From Leptolyngbya sp. NIES-2104 (GTDB taxonomy: Bacteria; Cyanobacteriota; Cyanobacteriia; Leptolyngbyales; Leptolyngbyaceae): a stretch of 64,000 nt of DNA. Position 1 is the first letter of the stretch; every line of letters begins with the position of its first letter. The stretch is taken from NCBI RefSeq assembly GCF_001485215.1, contig NZ_BBWW01000001.1:3038001-3102000 (forward strand). Direction: 5' to 3'. The translations under genes and the position numbers were made by a program. The notes beneath the pieces were generated by a model. That model did no database searches. It saw only the letters and a list, made by a program, of their open reading frames with translations, and was not told the origin of the DNA. Shown here one piece after another: positions 33,672-42,919 of the stretch.

Positions 33672-34537
33672 ATTCGCTTGAGGCATTCAATCACCATCGC
33701 TCACTGCTGTTTAGCATTGCGTACCGGATGTTAGGCACGGTGAGCGATGCGGAAGATATAGTGCAAGAAACCTTTCTGCGCTGGCAACAAACCCCCAGAA
33801 CTAGGGTGCGATCTGCAAAAAACTACTTAGCAACCACAATCACGCGCCTCTGTATTGATCATCTGAGGTCTGCACGAGTTCGCCGAGAACAGTACGTCGG
33901 ACCGTGGCTCCCGGAACCCTTACTAACACATCAAGACCCAGCCGAGCAGGTGGAGTTAGCGGATTCGCTCTCAATGGCATTTTTAGTCATGCTGGAACGT
34001 CTATCACCGATCGAGCGAGCCGTGTTTTTGTTGCGCGAGGTGTTTGAGTATGACTATCCTGAGATTGCTCAAATCGTAGACAAAAGTTCTGAGAACTGTC
34101 GGCAGATTTTGCGACGATCGCGCCAACATCTCGCGGCTGAACGTCCTCGCTTTCCCGTTTCACCCCAACAGCAAGAACAGATCACAAGCCAATTTCTCGC
34201 TGCCTCAAGCCAAGGCAACCTACAAGATTTACTGACGCTTTTAGCAAAAGATGTTACTTTCTGGTCAGATAGCGGCGGTCAAGTTCCGGCTGCCTTAAAG
34301 CCGATCCGAGGCGCGATGAAAGTGGCTCGATTCCTGCTGGCGATTCAGCAAAAATGGCTACCAACCGCGAGTGCTGAGTTAGTTGAGATTAACGGGCAGT
34401 CTAGTCTGCTCATTCGGAACGGCAATGACATTCATAGTGTGATGACGTTTGAGATTGTAGAGGGCTATATTCAGACTATCTATAGTGTGCGGAATCCAGA
34501 GAAACTGAAACGATTGAGCGAGTTTGTCGAGTTGTAG
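33635..34537 (+). CDS. ECF41-group RNA polymerase sigma factor
   Basis: 300 residues. Sigma2 is HHRSLLFSIAYRMLGTVSDA, then EDIVQETFLRWQ. Sigma4 is RLSPIERAVFLLREVFEYDY, then PEIAQIVDKSSENCRQILRR. The C-terminal part after about residue 190 is a SnoaL-like domain (LAASSQGNLQDLLTLLAKDV), the feature of ECF41, which acts as an internal regulator in place of an anti-sigma factor. ATG 33635 is used because the sequence before it is out-of-frame translation of the membrane gene. Its target is probably the promoter at 32734. Confidence 0.9.
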   Translation: MDTEHDSAADSINSLEAFNHHRSLLFSIAYRMLGTVSDAEDIVQETFLRWQQTPRTRVRSAKNYLATTITRLCIDHLRSARVRREQYVGPWLPEPLLTHQDPAEQVELADSLSMAFLVMLERLSPIERAVFLLREVFEYDYPEIAQIVDKSSENCRQILRRSRQHLAAERPRFPVSPQQQEQITSQFLAASSQGNLQDLLTLLAKDVTFWSDSGGQVPAALKPIRGAMKVARFLLAIQQKWLPTASAELVEINGQSSLLIRNGNDIHSVMTFEIVEGYIQTIYSVRNPEKLKRLSEFVEL

Positions 34538-34599
34538 GAGTGTTTGCAGGTTGTTGAAGCAAAGCTTGTCCACTCTGTAGTTGAAGGAGCGTTACAGAT

Positions 34600-35304
34600 A
34601 TGAGCGCAACAGAACACAACATCCTATCTGTGGGTCAAATTCTCTTAACAAGTTTTTATGTCCTGATCTTTCCAATTCTCGTGCTGTTCCTTTCTGGCGA
34701 TTGGGACTGGCTGGAAGGCTGGATACTTGCGATCTGGTATGCCAGCGTCACGTTGTTAACTTTGATTTATCTCTATCGAAACGATCCAGCCTTGCTGCAA
34801 GAGCGGTTTAAGCCGCCAGGAGCAGAAAACGAAGAAAGATGGGATCAGTATTTTCTGTATGCGATCCAGATTCTTTTTTGGTCTTGGATCGTCATCATGC
34901 CCCTAGATGCGAAACGATTTGGCTGGTCGCCAGACTTTCCTATCTGGTTAAAAAGTTTGGGCGGTGTTGCTTTAGTGCCCGCTTTCTTTTTGTTTTATCG
35001 ATCGTTTACCGACAACACCTTTTTATCTCCCTTAGTCAGAATCCAATCTGAGCGAAAGCAGCACGTCGTTTCCACAGGTGTTTATGGATTTGTGAGGCAT
35101 CCGATGTATCTGGGTGGAATCTGTCTATTCATCGGAACCCCGATCTTACTTGGCTCTCAATTCGGTATTTTGCTGGGGCTTATCTTTTCGCTGCTGCTGG
35201 TCGCGAGGATTGTTGGAGAAGAAAAGATGTTAGTCGAAGAATTAGAAGGGTACGAAGCGTACAAAACCAAAGTAAAGTATAGACTTCTTCCTCTAGTCTG
35301 GTAA
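34600..35304 (+). CDS. Isoprenylcysteine methyltransferase-like membrane protein
   Basis: 234 residues with several hydrophobic segments. The C-terminal signature is TGVYGFVRHPMYLGG followed by GEEKMLVEELEGYEAYK, the SAM-binding end of the ICMT/phospholipid N-methyltransferase (PEMT) fold. The acceptor in bacteria is not known. GAAGGAGC lies before the ATG. Confidence 0.82.
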   Translation: MSATEHNILSVGQILLTSFYVLIFPILVLFLSGDWDWLEGWILAIWYASVTLLTLIYLYRNDPALLQERFKPPGAENEERWDQYFLYAIQILFWSWIVIMPLDAKRFGWSPDFPIWLKSLGGVALVPAFFLFYRSFTDNTFLSPLVRIQSERKQHVVSTGVYGFVRHPMYLGGICLFIGTPILLGSQFGILLGLIFSLLLVARIVGEEKMLVEELEGYEAYKTKVKYRLLPLVW

Positions 35305-35313
35305 TTCGATCGA

Positions 35314-35348
35314 AATCAAGGGAACTCTGACTGACTCTTCTCAAAACA
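35314..35348 (+). repeat. Duplicate of the 5' end of the AraC gene
   Basis: The segment ATCAAGGGAACTCTGACTGA and the following CTCTTCTCAAAACA match 39153-39187 (ATCAAGGGAACTATGACTGA, then CTCTGCTCAGAACA), which is the ribosome site and first codons of the AraC gene. The start ATG is CTG here, so no protein is expected. Confidence 0.65.
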
Positions 35349-35370
35349 TGGTAGACAAAATCGTTGGAGG

Positions 35371-35586
35371 ATGATCAACGTGACAAACCCAAACGCTTTC
35401 ATCTTAAGAGCCGAGCAAATTGCTGCCGATCAACAAAGCTTTTCTCACCCCTGGAACTCGAACTCTGAACTATCAGGAACTCAACTGGGGCGTAAAGTCG
35501 GGCTGCAGCGCACAGGAGTCAATTTCATCCGAGTGCCGCCTGGTAAAGAATCGTTTATCTATCATTCCCACCATGCCAATGATTAG
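35371..35586 (+). pseudogene. Truncated cupin, 71 codons
   Basis: MINVTNPNAFILRAEQIAAD to NFIRVPPGKESFIYHSHHAN and a stop. It ends in the middle of the first cupin motif (HSHH), so the metal site is incomplete. The family is normally about 150 residues. It may be a fragment left from a recombination with the duplicated AraC leader next to it. Confidence 0.7.
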
Positions 35587-35621
35587 GTAAACGCAACGAC
35601 CCGGTGAGAGAGAAGGTCACA

Positions 35622-36455
35622 ATGATGGAGAGTAAAAGTGGTTTGCGTTTGGGATTGATAGTGTTCTCCTACTGCATGATTGCCTACGGTTGGTCTTGGT
35701 CATTCTGGTTTCTTTCGACGCTGGATCATGCTCAAGAAAGTTTTCTATACCTTGTCTTGAGAGCAATTGGCATCTTTGGTCCGACTGTAGCTGCAATCGT
35801 TGTGACTACTTGGCGATCACAACTGGTAGAAGTCCGTTCTCTACTCGTTCAGGGTTTACGTTGGCGATTTAGTTGGCAATGGTATGGCGTTGTTTTCGGC
35901 TTACCGCTTTTAATTTTTTCGCTGGCACTACTAGTTCACATCGCAATGGGAGCAACAGCATCGCGGTTTTTATGGATTGATAAACGGCTACTAGAGCCAC
36001 TGAGTTTTATCCTGATGCTGCTGATTGATGTTCTACTAGCACTCGGCGAGGAGTTTGGTTGGCGGGGATTTTTGTTGCCAGCCTTGCAGTCCCGATACAA
36101 TGCGCTGTGGGCAAGTGTATGTCTTGGAATCATCTGGGCATTTTGGCACTTACCTTTATTTTTCATTCCAGATGAAATACAGCAACAATTACCTTTTCCG
36201 TTGTATGTATTCCATGTTGTTGCGCTCGCAACTATCTTTACCTGGGTGTACAACGGCACTCAGGGTAGTGTGATTAGTGTGACTATTTTGCATACCTCAG
36301 TCGATTTCTGGGGAGTTCTTACTGTCCTACCCCAGAATACAGGGAGCCTGCGACCTTTTGTGATAGCTAATCTGTTTCTAGGGTGCATTGCTATGTTGAT
36401 CGTTTGGCAAGGCAGAGCAACTCATAAAGTGGTTGGGCGAACACCCTTCGCGTGA
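35622..36455 (+). CDS. CPBP family intramembrane protease
   Basis: About 277 residues, hydrophobic, with 8 or so membrane segments. LALGEEFGWRGFLLPAL carries the EExxxR motif, and WAFWHLPLFF the His motif of the CAAX/CPBP (Abi) family. These proteases can process prenylated or bacteriocin-type peptides. GAAGGTC lies before the ATG at 35622. A broken member of the same family lies at 41308-42030. Confidence 0.87.
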   Translation: MMESKSGLRLGLIVFSYCMIAYGWSWSFWFLSTLDHAQESFLYLVLRAIGIFGPTVAAIVVTTWRSQLVEVRSLLVQGLRWRFSWQWYGVVFGLPLLIFSLALLVHIAMGATASRFLWIDKRLLEPLSFILMLLIDVLLALGEEFGWRGFLLPALQSRYNALWASVCLGIIWAFWHLPLFFIPDEIQQQLPFPLYVFHVVALATIFTWVYNGTQGSVISVTILHTSVDFWGVLTVLPQNTGSLRPFVIANLFLGCIAMLIVWQGRATHKVVGRTPFA

Positions 36456-36481
36456 GCCGCAGGCACCGATGCAAAGTTGAT

Positions 36482-37393
36482 TTATCTGTACCCAGTTGCA
36501 TCCGCAGGTTTGCCCATTGTTTCTACTTCTTGAATATAGCGCCATGCATCGGGCTGAGAACCATCAATGTCAGTAAAGCCATAAACCTGCGCCAGTTGAC
36601 CACTGGAAAGCGACTGTCCATTCCAGCGATCGATCCTTGGATCACCTGCAAGATGAGCCACCGCCCGCCCGATATATTGCGGCGTTTCCGAAATCACGAA
36701 ATGCGGTTCCTTTGCAGTTGCCTCCTGCCAATTCGCTTCACCCACACCAAAATGGTCGAGCATCAGCTCCGATCGTAGCCATCCTGGCGTTAACGCCACT
36801 GCCGTACCCTGATAGGGTCGAAGTTCTTGCGATAATCCCCATGCCATCCGAATAATCGAAGTTTTGGCAAGATCATAGAACAGCGATAGCCGATAGTTCT
36901 GCTGGTTATAGTCCGCCGTTCCGTCTGTTACTTCAATCACCAAGCCGCCAGGTTTCTGGATTAAGAGCGGCAGAGCAAAATGACTGGTGATCAAATGGGT
37001 GTCGATCGCGGTTTTTAGCAGTCGCAATCCCTTCTCTAGAGAAAGCTCCCACATGGGCTGGTTAAACAACTCTGTCCAATGTTCTCCACCAATATCGTTA
37101 ACGAGAATGTCAAGACGACCTTGCTCTTGTTCGATGCGTGTAATGAGCGAGCGCACTTGTTCAGGGTCGAGATGATCCACCTGAATTGCAATTCCTTTTC
37201 CACCTGCCTGATTCACTAACTCTGCTGTTTCTTCAATGGTTTCAGGGCGATCGTATTCTGATCGCTGTATGGAGGTGCTGCGTCCGGTAACATAAACGGT
37301 TGCTCCGGCTGCGCCAAGTTCTACCGCAATCCCTCGACCTGCGCCGCGAGTACCGCCAGCAACGATCGCAATCTTATCTTTTAATGGTTGCAT
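36482..37393 (-). CDS. Short-chain dehydrogenase/reductase
   Basis: 303 residues. IAIVAGGTRGAGRGIAVELG is the TGxxxGxG variant (GGTRGAGRG), and LDILVNDIGGE replaces the usual NNAG. The catalytic region YRLSLFYDLAKTSIIRMAW contains YxxxK (YDLAK). TPGWLRSELMLDHF follows. An NADP-dependent oxidoreductase of unknown substrate. It is followed on the minus strand (upstream) by a SnoaL-like gene 20 bp away. Confidence 0.88.
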   Translation of the reverse strand: MQPLKDKIAIVAGGTRGAGRGIAVELGAAGATVYVTGRSTSIQRSEYDRPETIEETAELVNQAGGKGIAIQVDHLDPEQVRSLITRIEQEQGRLDILVNDIGGEHWTELFNQPMWELSLEKGLRLLKTAIDTHLITSHFALPLLIQKPGGLVIEVTDGTADYNQQNYRLSLFYDLAKTSIIRMAWGLSQELRPYQGTAVALTPGWLRSELMLDHFGVGEANWQEATAKEPHFVISETPQYIGRAVAHLAGDPRIDRWNGQSLSSGQLAQVYGFTDIDGSQPDAWRYIQEVETMGKPADATGYR

Positions 37394-37413
37394 AATGCCT
37401 CCTCAAAATTGTT

Positions 37414-37851
37414 CTAGATAATTGCATTTGCTTGTCCAGCGTCAAGTTGGCTCATTAAACCGACAACATCATTTTTCACCCAACTCTCAGCAATCCGACC
37501 TTCAACAATTCGCACGATTGTTATCCCCGTCATTGTCACAGCTTGACCTGTTGCGGATATTCCAAAAATCTCGCCCTGATGCGTCCCGCGTGTTGTGGCG
37601 CGTGAGCAAACTTTGTCGCCCTCGGCAATCTGGTCGTCGATCGTAATCTCAAGATCGGGAAATGCAGCACGAAACATGGAGACAACCTGCTTGATTCCTT
37701 CAGCTCCTGGCAATGTTCCAGGGGGTGCCTCGTGATAGACATAGGACGGTGACAGAAGTTGATCTAGCAACTCCAGTTGCCCTTGGTTGAACACCTGTTG
37801 AATATATCGCTGGTAAATTGCTTTGTTACGATCGCTATCGTGCTTTGTCAT
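37414..37851 (-). CDS. Ester cyclase/SnoaL-like protein
   Basis: 145 residues. The pattern YVYHEAPPGTLPGAEGIKQV, then SMFRAAFPDLEITIDDQIAEGDK and EGRIAESWVKNDVVGLMSQL is a SnoaL-like polyketide-cyclase family. The catalytic Asp/His of SnoaL are only partly placed. It probably forms an operon with the SDR gene. The divergent WYL regulator at 37963 may control both. Confidence 0.87.
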   Translation of the reverse strand: MTKHDSDRNKAIYQRYIQQVFNQGQLELLDQLLSPSYVYHEAPPGTLPGAEGIKQVVSMFRAAFPDLEITIDDQIAEGDKVCSRATTRGTHQGEIFGISATGQAVTMTGITIVRIVEGRIAESWVKNDVVGLMSQLDAGQANAII

Positions 37852-37962
37852 TATCTGCTTTCCTCAACTCTGATACTGACAGCATAAAGGCAACTTCATG
37901 ACACCCTTTGTCATATTTTGGCAATAGAGTAGAAAGGAGTTCTGAGCGCTGGGAGAATTGTG

Positions 37963-38985
37963 ATGCGAGCCGATCGACTCCTCTCTATCCTGATGTTGCT
38001 GCAAGTTCATCCTCGGTTAACCACACGCGAGCTAGCAGAACGACTCGAAGTGTCTGAGCGCACGATCCACCGCGATATGGATGCGCTCAGCAGTGCGGGG
38101 GTTCCAGTGGTCGCAGAACGCGGCAAGGGCGGAGGTTGGGGATTGATGGAACACTATCAAACCACATTAACCGGACTCAACCTGGCAGAAATTCAGGCGT
38201 TGTTTTTGCCGAAACCCACGCATTTGTTAGCCGATCTGGGCTGGAGTCAGGCGTTTGAAGCCGCATTACTCAAACTTCTAGCCGCATTGCCTGCCGCCAA
38301 TCGTCAGCAAGCAAAAGTGGTGAGCCAACGGATTCATGTTGACCCAACCGGATGGCATCACTGGGAGGAAGAGATGTCAGCTTTTCCGGTTCTGCAAACT
38401 GCAATTTGGCAGGAACGACAAGTCTACTTGAGCTATGAGCGCGGGAATGGTAAACAAGTTGAACGATTAGTCAATCCTCTTGGATTAGTTGCCAAAGGGA
38501 GCATCTGGTATTTAGTCGCAGCAGTAGAGGAAGAAGTGCGCTCTTACCGGATTTCACGAGTGCGAAATGCTGCCTTGACAGACTTTCACTGTGTACGCCC
38601 AACAGGATTCAATTTAGCCGACTATTGGCAGCGATCGGTGGTGGAATTCCAGGCAAATCTTCCTTCTTACCCTGTGATAGTGCGGGTTGCTCCAGAAGCA
38701 ATGTCCTGGTTGCGGTATGGGGGTTACTTTGCTCGAATTGAACGGGTTGATGCTCCCGATGCTGAAGGCTGGATTCCTGTCTCGCTGCGGTTTGATATCG
38801 AAAAAGCAGCTTGTGCGTATGTATTGGGGTTTGGCGCACAGATGGAAGTGATCGAACCTTTAGAGTTACGCGATCGGGTTTTGCAAGCCGCTAAGGAAGC
38901 GATCGCGTTCTACACCGAAGTTGAATCAACTCGGATCAATGATGCTGTAGGTTCGCAGGATTGGCATAGGTTGAGCAAAGATTGA
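37963..38985 (+). CDS. YafY-type HTH/WYL regulator
   Basis: 340 residues. N-terminal HTH_11: LLSILMLLQVHPRLTTRELA, then ERLEVSERTIHRDMDALSSA. The C-terminal WYL domain is seen as LVNPLGLVAKGSIWYLVAAV with IWYL. WYL domains are thought to bind nucleotide or nucleic-acid ligands. It faces away from the SnoaL/SDR pair, with 111 bp between, so control of that pair is likely. GGGAG lies before the ATG. Confidence 0.9.
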   Translation: MRADRLLSILMLLQVHPRLTTRELAERLEVSERTIHRDMDALSSAGVPVVAERGKGGGWGLMEHYQTTLTGLNLAEIQALFLPKPTHLLADLGWSQAFEAALLKLLAALPAANRQQAKVVSQRIHVDPTGWHHWEEEMSAFPVLQTAIWQERQVYLSYERGNGKQVERLVNPLGLVAKGSIWYLVAAVEEEVRSYRISRVRNAALTDFHCVRPTGFNLADYWQRSVVEFQANLPSYPVIVRVAPEAMSWLRYGGYFARIERVDAPDAEGWIPVSLRFDIEKAACAYVLGFGAQMEVIEPLELRDRVLQAAKEAIAFYTEVESTRINDAVGSQDWHRLSKD

Positions 38986-39120
38986 TATAATCGCTCTTCA
39001 TTAAAAACTTTTCTGCTTCTGAAATTGTCTTTTGCTACAACGAACGGAATTAAGCTACTGGCAATGCTTTTAAAATTATTTGCCGCTGCTGATTACAACC
39101 GTCAGATAGAATTTAAGCAG

Positions 39121-39146
39121 ACGAACACGTACCCGTGTAGCAAAGC
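39121..39146 (+). repeat. Dispersed palindromic repeat, copy 2
   Basis: CGAACACGTACCCGTGTAGC with flanks matches, in reverse complement, 30915-30940 inside the VOC gene (24 of 26). It contains the near-palindrome ACACGTACCCGTGT. It lies just upstream of the AraC gene. Confidence 0.55.
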
Positions 39147-39166
39147 GATCGAGCATCAAGGGAACT

Positions 39167-40045
39167 ATGACTGACTCTGCTCAGAACAAGCTACCTCTCG
39201 TTCTTCCCCAGCCGCCCATTCTGGCAAGTGATGGCGCAAACTGGAAAAACATTCAATTCGCGCATTTTCGGCAATCTCCTTGTCAGGTGCCGGAGCATGA
39301 ATTGCCGTTTCATGTCATTTGCATGAATGCTGGCAAACCAGTTCGACTGGAACAAGCTGTCGATGGACAAAAGGAAACCGTTGACTCAGTGCTGGGAGAT
39401 TTAGCGATTTATCCAGCTTATGCAACTCAGGCATTTCATTGGGACACAAATACTGAGTTTTTCAATCTGTTTTTAGAGCCAGCATTTCTGAGTCAAGTTG
39501 GGTATGACGTGTTTGGCAGAGATCGCATTGAACTCATTCCTCACCTCGCTGCATTGTTCGATCCATTTCTTCAACAAATAGGTTTTGCGTTAAAAACATC
39601 CTTGGAAATTGACGGAGAAAACAGCAATCTTTATGCTGATTCAATGGCGCAGGCACTCGTTGTTCATCTTTTATGTCGATATTCAAGCTGTTCCCGTCCA
39701 ATAAAACCTGTCACAGGTGGCTTGACTCAGCAGCAATGGAGACAAGTTTCTAGTTTTATTGATGCAAACTTGGATAAGAATATTAGCTTAGCTGAGTTGG
39801 CAGCGATCGTCCAGTTAAGCCCTTATCATTTCGCGCATCTGTTCAAGAAATCAACCCATACATCGCCACATCAATATTTAATTAATTGCCGGATTGAACG
39901 GGCTAAACAATTGATGCTGATGGGAGATTTATCGCTTGCCACGATTGCTCAAACGGTCGGTTTTGCCAGTCAAGGACATTTCACTTACCACTTCAAACGG
40001 ATTGTGGGCGTTACTCCTAAAGTGTTTCGACAGCAAGAACGTTGA
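39167..40045 (+). CDS. AraC family transcriptional regulator
   Basis: 292 residues. The C-terminal double HTH is clear: NISLAELAAIVQLSPYHFAH, then LFKKSTHTSPHQYLINCRIE, then LATIAQTVGFASQGHFTYHF and FKRIVGVTPKVFRQ. The N-terminal half is a cupin-like sensing region. The ligand is unknown. AAGGGA lies before the ATG. The next gene, azoreductase-like, is 80 bp downstream and a plausible target. Confidence 0.9.
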   Translation: MTDSAQNKLPLVLPQPPILASDGANWKNIQFAHFRQSPCQVPEHELPFHVICMNAGKPVRLEQAVDGQKETVDSVLGDLAIYPAYATQAFHWDTNTEFFNLFLEPAFLSQVGYDVFGRDRIELIPHLAALFDPFLQQIGFALKTSLEIDGENSNLYADSMAQALVVHLLCRYSSCSRPIKPVTGGLTQQQWRQVSSFIDANLDKNISLAELAAIVQLSPYHFAHLFKKSTHTSPHQYLINCRIERAKQLMLMGDLSLATIAQTVGFASQGHFTYHFKRIVGVTPKVFRQQER

Positions 40046-40125
40046 AAACGATCGCAAGAACCTTGAAGAAAAGCAGTTGTACATTGCCACATACTGACTG
40101 CATAAGCTGATTTCAAGGTTCGCTG

Positions 40126-40737
40126 ATGCAACACATCCTTCATATTGATGCGAGCTACAGCGGGGAGCGATCGGTATCACGAGTTTTGTCTCGTGACTTT
40201 ATCACAGCTTGGAAGAAGTTCCACCCTGAAGCTGCCGTTCTCTACCGAGATCTAGGGCGTTTTCCAGTTCCCTACATCAACGAAGCCTGGATTGCCGCCA
40301 CTCATTCGTCATCCGAAATTCGTACACCAGAGATGATTGCAGCTTTAGAAGTGTCTAACCCATTGCTAGAAGAGTTCTTGTTGGTCGATGGGTATGTTTT
40401 TGGAGTGCCAATGTATGGCTTTACAATTCCGGCAACCTTAAAAGCCTACTTTGAACATTTGATTCGGCTTGGACGGACTTATGAGGTCACGAAAGCAGGG
40501 GTTAAAGGGCTAGTGCATGGCAAGAAGGCACTGTTTATCACAAGCTGTGCTGGTGATTATTCTCCAGGTTCTACTTTTGGTGAAGATCATCAGGAACCGT
40601 ATCTTCGGACGCTGTTTGAATCGTTTGGTATCAAAGATGTTCAGTTTGTCAATGCTGGGAAGCTGATGTTCAAAGATCGAGAGCAGTCTATTTCATCGGC
40701 TCAAGCAAGTCTTCAATCCCTTGCCACTCAATGGTAA
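40126..40737 (+). CDS. azoR: FMN-dependent NADH-azoreductase
   Basis: 203 residues. MQHILHIDASYSGERSVSRV, then VFGVPMYGFTIPATLKAYFE, FITSCAGDYSPGS and EPYLRTLFESFGIKDVQFVN. These are the FMN-binding loops of the AzoR/flavodoxin-like quinone oxidoreductases. It reduces quinones or azo compounds with NADH. The gene is probably induced through the AraC regulator just upstream. Confidence 0.85.
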   Translation: MQHILHIDASYSGERSVSRVLSRDFITAWKKFHPEAAVLYRDLGRFPVPYINEAWIAATHSSSEIRTPEMIAALEVSNPLLEEFLLVDGYVFGVPMYGFTIPATLKAYFEHLIRLGRTYEVTKAGVKGLVHGKKALFITSCAGDYSPGSTFGEDHQEPYLRTLFESFGIKDVQFVNAGKLMFKDREQSISSAQASLQSLATQW

Positions 40738-40816
40738 GGAACGACCCTATTCTTTAGGCGATCGTGCTCGTTGTAAAACACGGCTACCAACATTTGTATG
40801 AAAGGAAGGAATTATC

Positions 40817-41233
40817 ATGTCTCATGAGAATATTGAAACCGCTCGTCGTTTGTTCAAAGCGGTTGAAACACGCGATGTCGTTGGAGTGCTTGCTACTTAT
40901 GATCCTGAGATTGTCATCCGCGATGCTGCTTCACTCCCGTATGGTGGCATTCATCATGGTTTAGAAGGGGCAAAACAACATGTTGAAGGGGCGGCTCTAG
41001 CATGGAATCATCTCCAGCCGGAGGCTGCCAGAAAGATGAATGGTGTGTTTTTGGATGCAGGTGAGTTTGTTGTTGTGCTCTGGCGGCTCAACGGATTAGA
41101 AGCGAGTAGTGGTAGAACACTAGATGCGCCCGTGGTCAGCGTTTATAAAATGCGGGATACAAAAATCATTGAATCCCAAATGTTTTACTCAGATACAGTT
41201 ACGATCGTGCAGTTCCTAGAAGGAACGACCTGA
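40817..41233 (+). CDS. SnoaL-like (NTF2) protein
   Basis: 138 residues. ENIETARRLFKAVETRDVVG, then YDPEIVIRDAASLPYGGIHH, GLEGAKQHVEGAA and FVVVLWRLNGLEASSGRTLD. This is an NTF2-like fold protein of the SnoaL group with unknown substrate. AGGAAGG lies upstream. It follows the azoR-type gene. Confidence 0.85.
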   Translation: MSHENIETARRLFKAVETRDVVGVLATYDPEIVIRDAASLPYGGIHHGLEGAKQHVEGAALAWNHLQPEAARKMNGVFLDAGEFVVVLWRLNGLEASSGRTLDAPVVSVYKMRDTKIIESQMFYSDTVTIVQFLEGTT

Positions 41234-41307
41234 GCTTAAAGGTGGGCAGTCGACAAACTGCGTAGGAAATACAATCAACTGTTTTTCCTGGCGATTGCCC
41301 CCTCAAC

Positions 41308-42030
41308 TCATCCTACAATCCCAAAGGCAACCAGCAGAAAGCCTGATCCATTGATGAAGGTATGGACGATAATGTCTGCCCAGGTACTCTTTGTTCTTTG
41401 AACAACAAACGACGTAATGAAGATAATCGGGAGCAGTGTCACCAGTAACGCGCTGCCAAATGGGAGATGAAACATCCACCAAAAGCAGCCGTGAACGAAC
41501 CAGGTGTATTGTCCAAATGCCAATTCTTGTCGGGGAAAAATATAGCCCCGCCAAAACAATCCTTCTCCAACAATGTTGAAAAAGAATAGCGGCACCCAGG
41601 CAGCTAATATCTATCGGTTACTGCTGGTGAGCGGAGACACAGACATAAATGAGGGTTGGGCTGACAAGCCAGGAACAATGGCTTGCCCGGCTGCAACAAT
41701 GCCATAAGTTAAAATGCCGATTCCTACGATTCCCAGCCCAGTCCATCCCAATGTCTGCCAGGATAGTTGGCTCAGCCGAAACCGAGTCAAAATAGCAGAA
41801 GTTTGCCAGAGGTTGCCCTCCAGTCGATAGAACACCAAAGCAGCGACAAAGAGCGGCAGAAAGACGATCGTTCCTCCACAAATGAACCAGGACACAACAG
41901 GGGGTAATCCGGTTGCTTGGCTAAGGGCAGGGACACCGATATGGGTTGCAGTATACAGAAGCAGGGTGGGAATCATGAAGAAGATCAACGACTCACGCAG
42001 TCCCATTGCTTGCAGGGGTAGCTTTTCCAT
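41308..42030 (-). pseudogene. CPBP protease gene with in-frame amber stop
   Basis: The frame MEKLPLQAMGLRESLIFFMI runs to SVSPLTSSNR, then TAG (41613-41611). The same frame continues ILAAWVPLFFFNIVGEGLFW, then RGYIFPRQELAFG and WMFHLPFGS to 41308. The second half carries the protease motifs but reads GEGLFWRG, where EE is expected in the first motif. One nonsense change therefore splits an otherwise whole gene of about 240 codons. It is either a pseudogene or a sequencing error, but the altered EE points to decay. Confidence 0.82.
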
Positions 42031-42220
42031 TGCCGACTTCTACATCACAGACTTGTTCTACAATACTGCTAGCCAAAGTCAAAAATGAAGAAATATTCGG
42101 CACAGCGTTCGATCGTCCAACCTTGATAGCAACGCTCAATTATCTCTAGCTTGGGGACGAGGAATATTGCAATTCGTTTTTCAAAAGTTACTGTGACTAA
42201 TTGTAATTCAAAAGGTAAAG

Positions 42221-42919
42221 ATGGAAGACGTATTAATCGCGCTCGTTGGTGACTTGAACCCTTCAGTAACGGCACACCAGGCGATTCCTAAAGCATTAGA
42301 GAGGGCAGCAACTTGTGTAACACCTTCTGTCAATTGGTGTTGGGTCGCCACAGAGACGATTTCGTCGTCTGCCGATCTAGAACCATTCGACGCGTTCTGG
42401 TGTGTGCCTGCGAGTCCCTACAAAAACATGGATGGCGCATTGACTGCAATAAGATACGCCAGAGAAAATCAGCGTCCCTTTCTCGGAACGTGCGGCGGCT
42501 TTCAACATGCTGTAGTAGAATATGCTAGGAATGTCATGGGACTGTCAGAAGCAGATCATGCGGAAAGCAATCCAAATGCCTCCCTGCTGGTCGTAACACC
42601 GCTAACCTGTTCTCTCAAGGGGAAATCCGGCTCTGTCCACTTTGCTGACCACTCCAGGCTTGCTCGTATTTACGGAACTCCTGCCGCTGTTGAGGCTTAT
42701 CATTGCAGCTACGGAATGAATCCAAACTTTGAGAAAATGCTGTTGGACTCTGATATGAGGGTCTCCGCGAGAGATGAGGATGGAGAGGCGAGAGCGATCG
42801 AGCTTAGTTCTCATCCGTTCTTTGTAGCAACCTTATTCCAGCCGGAAAGAGCGGCGCTCTCCGACCTGAACAGTCCTTTAGTGGTTGCGTTTGTAGCATC
42901 TGTCCGTCAGCAGGAGTAG
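42221..42919 (+). CDS. CTP synthase C-terminal region-related glutamine amidotransferase
   Basis: 232 residues. VLIALVGDLNPSVTAHQAIP, then FLGTCGGFQHAVVEYARNVM, which has the Cys of the nucleophile elbow, and VEAYHCSYGMNP, which has the partner His region. It matches the CTP-synthase-related class I glutaminase proteins that lack the synthase domain, some of which are selenoproteins with Sec in place of Cys. The acceptor is unknown. It lies alone between two broken genes. Confidence 0.8.
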   Translation: MEDVLIALVGDLNPSVTAHQAIPKALERAATCVTPSVNWCWVATETISSSADLEPFDAFWCVPASPYKNMDGALTAIRYARENQRPFLGTCGGFQHAVVEYARNVMGLSEADHAESNPNASLLVVTPLTCSLKGKSGSVHFADHSRLARIYGTPAAVEAYHCSYGMNPNFEKMLLDSDMRVSARDEDGEARAIELSSHPFFVATLFQPERAALSDLNSPLVVAFVASVRQQE

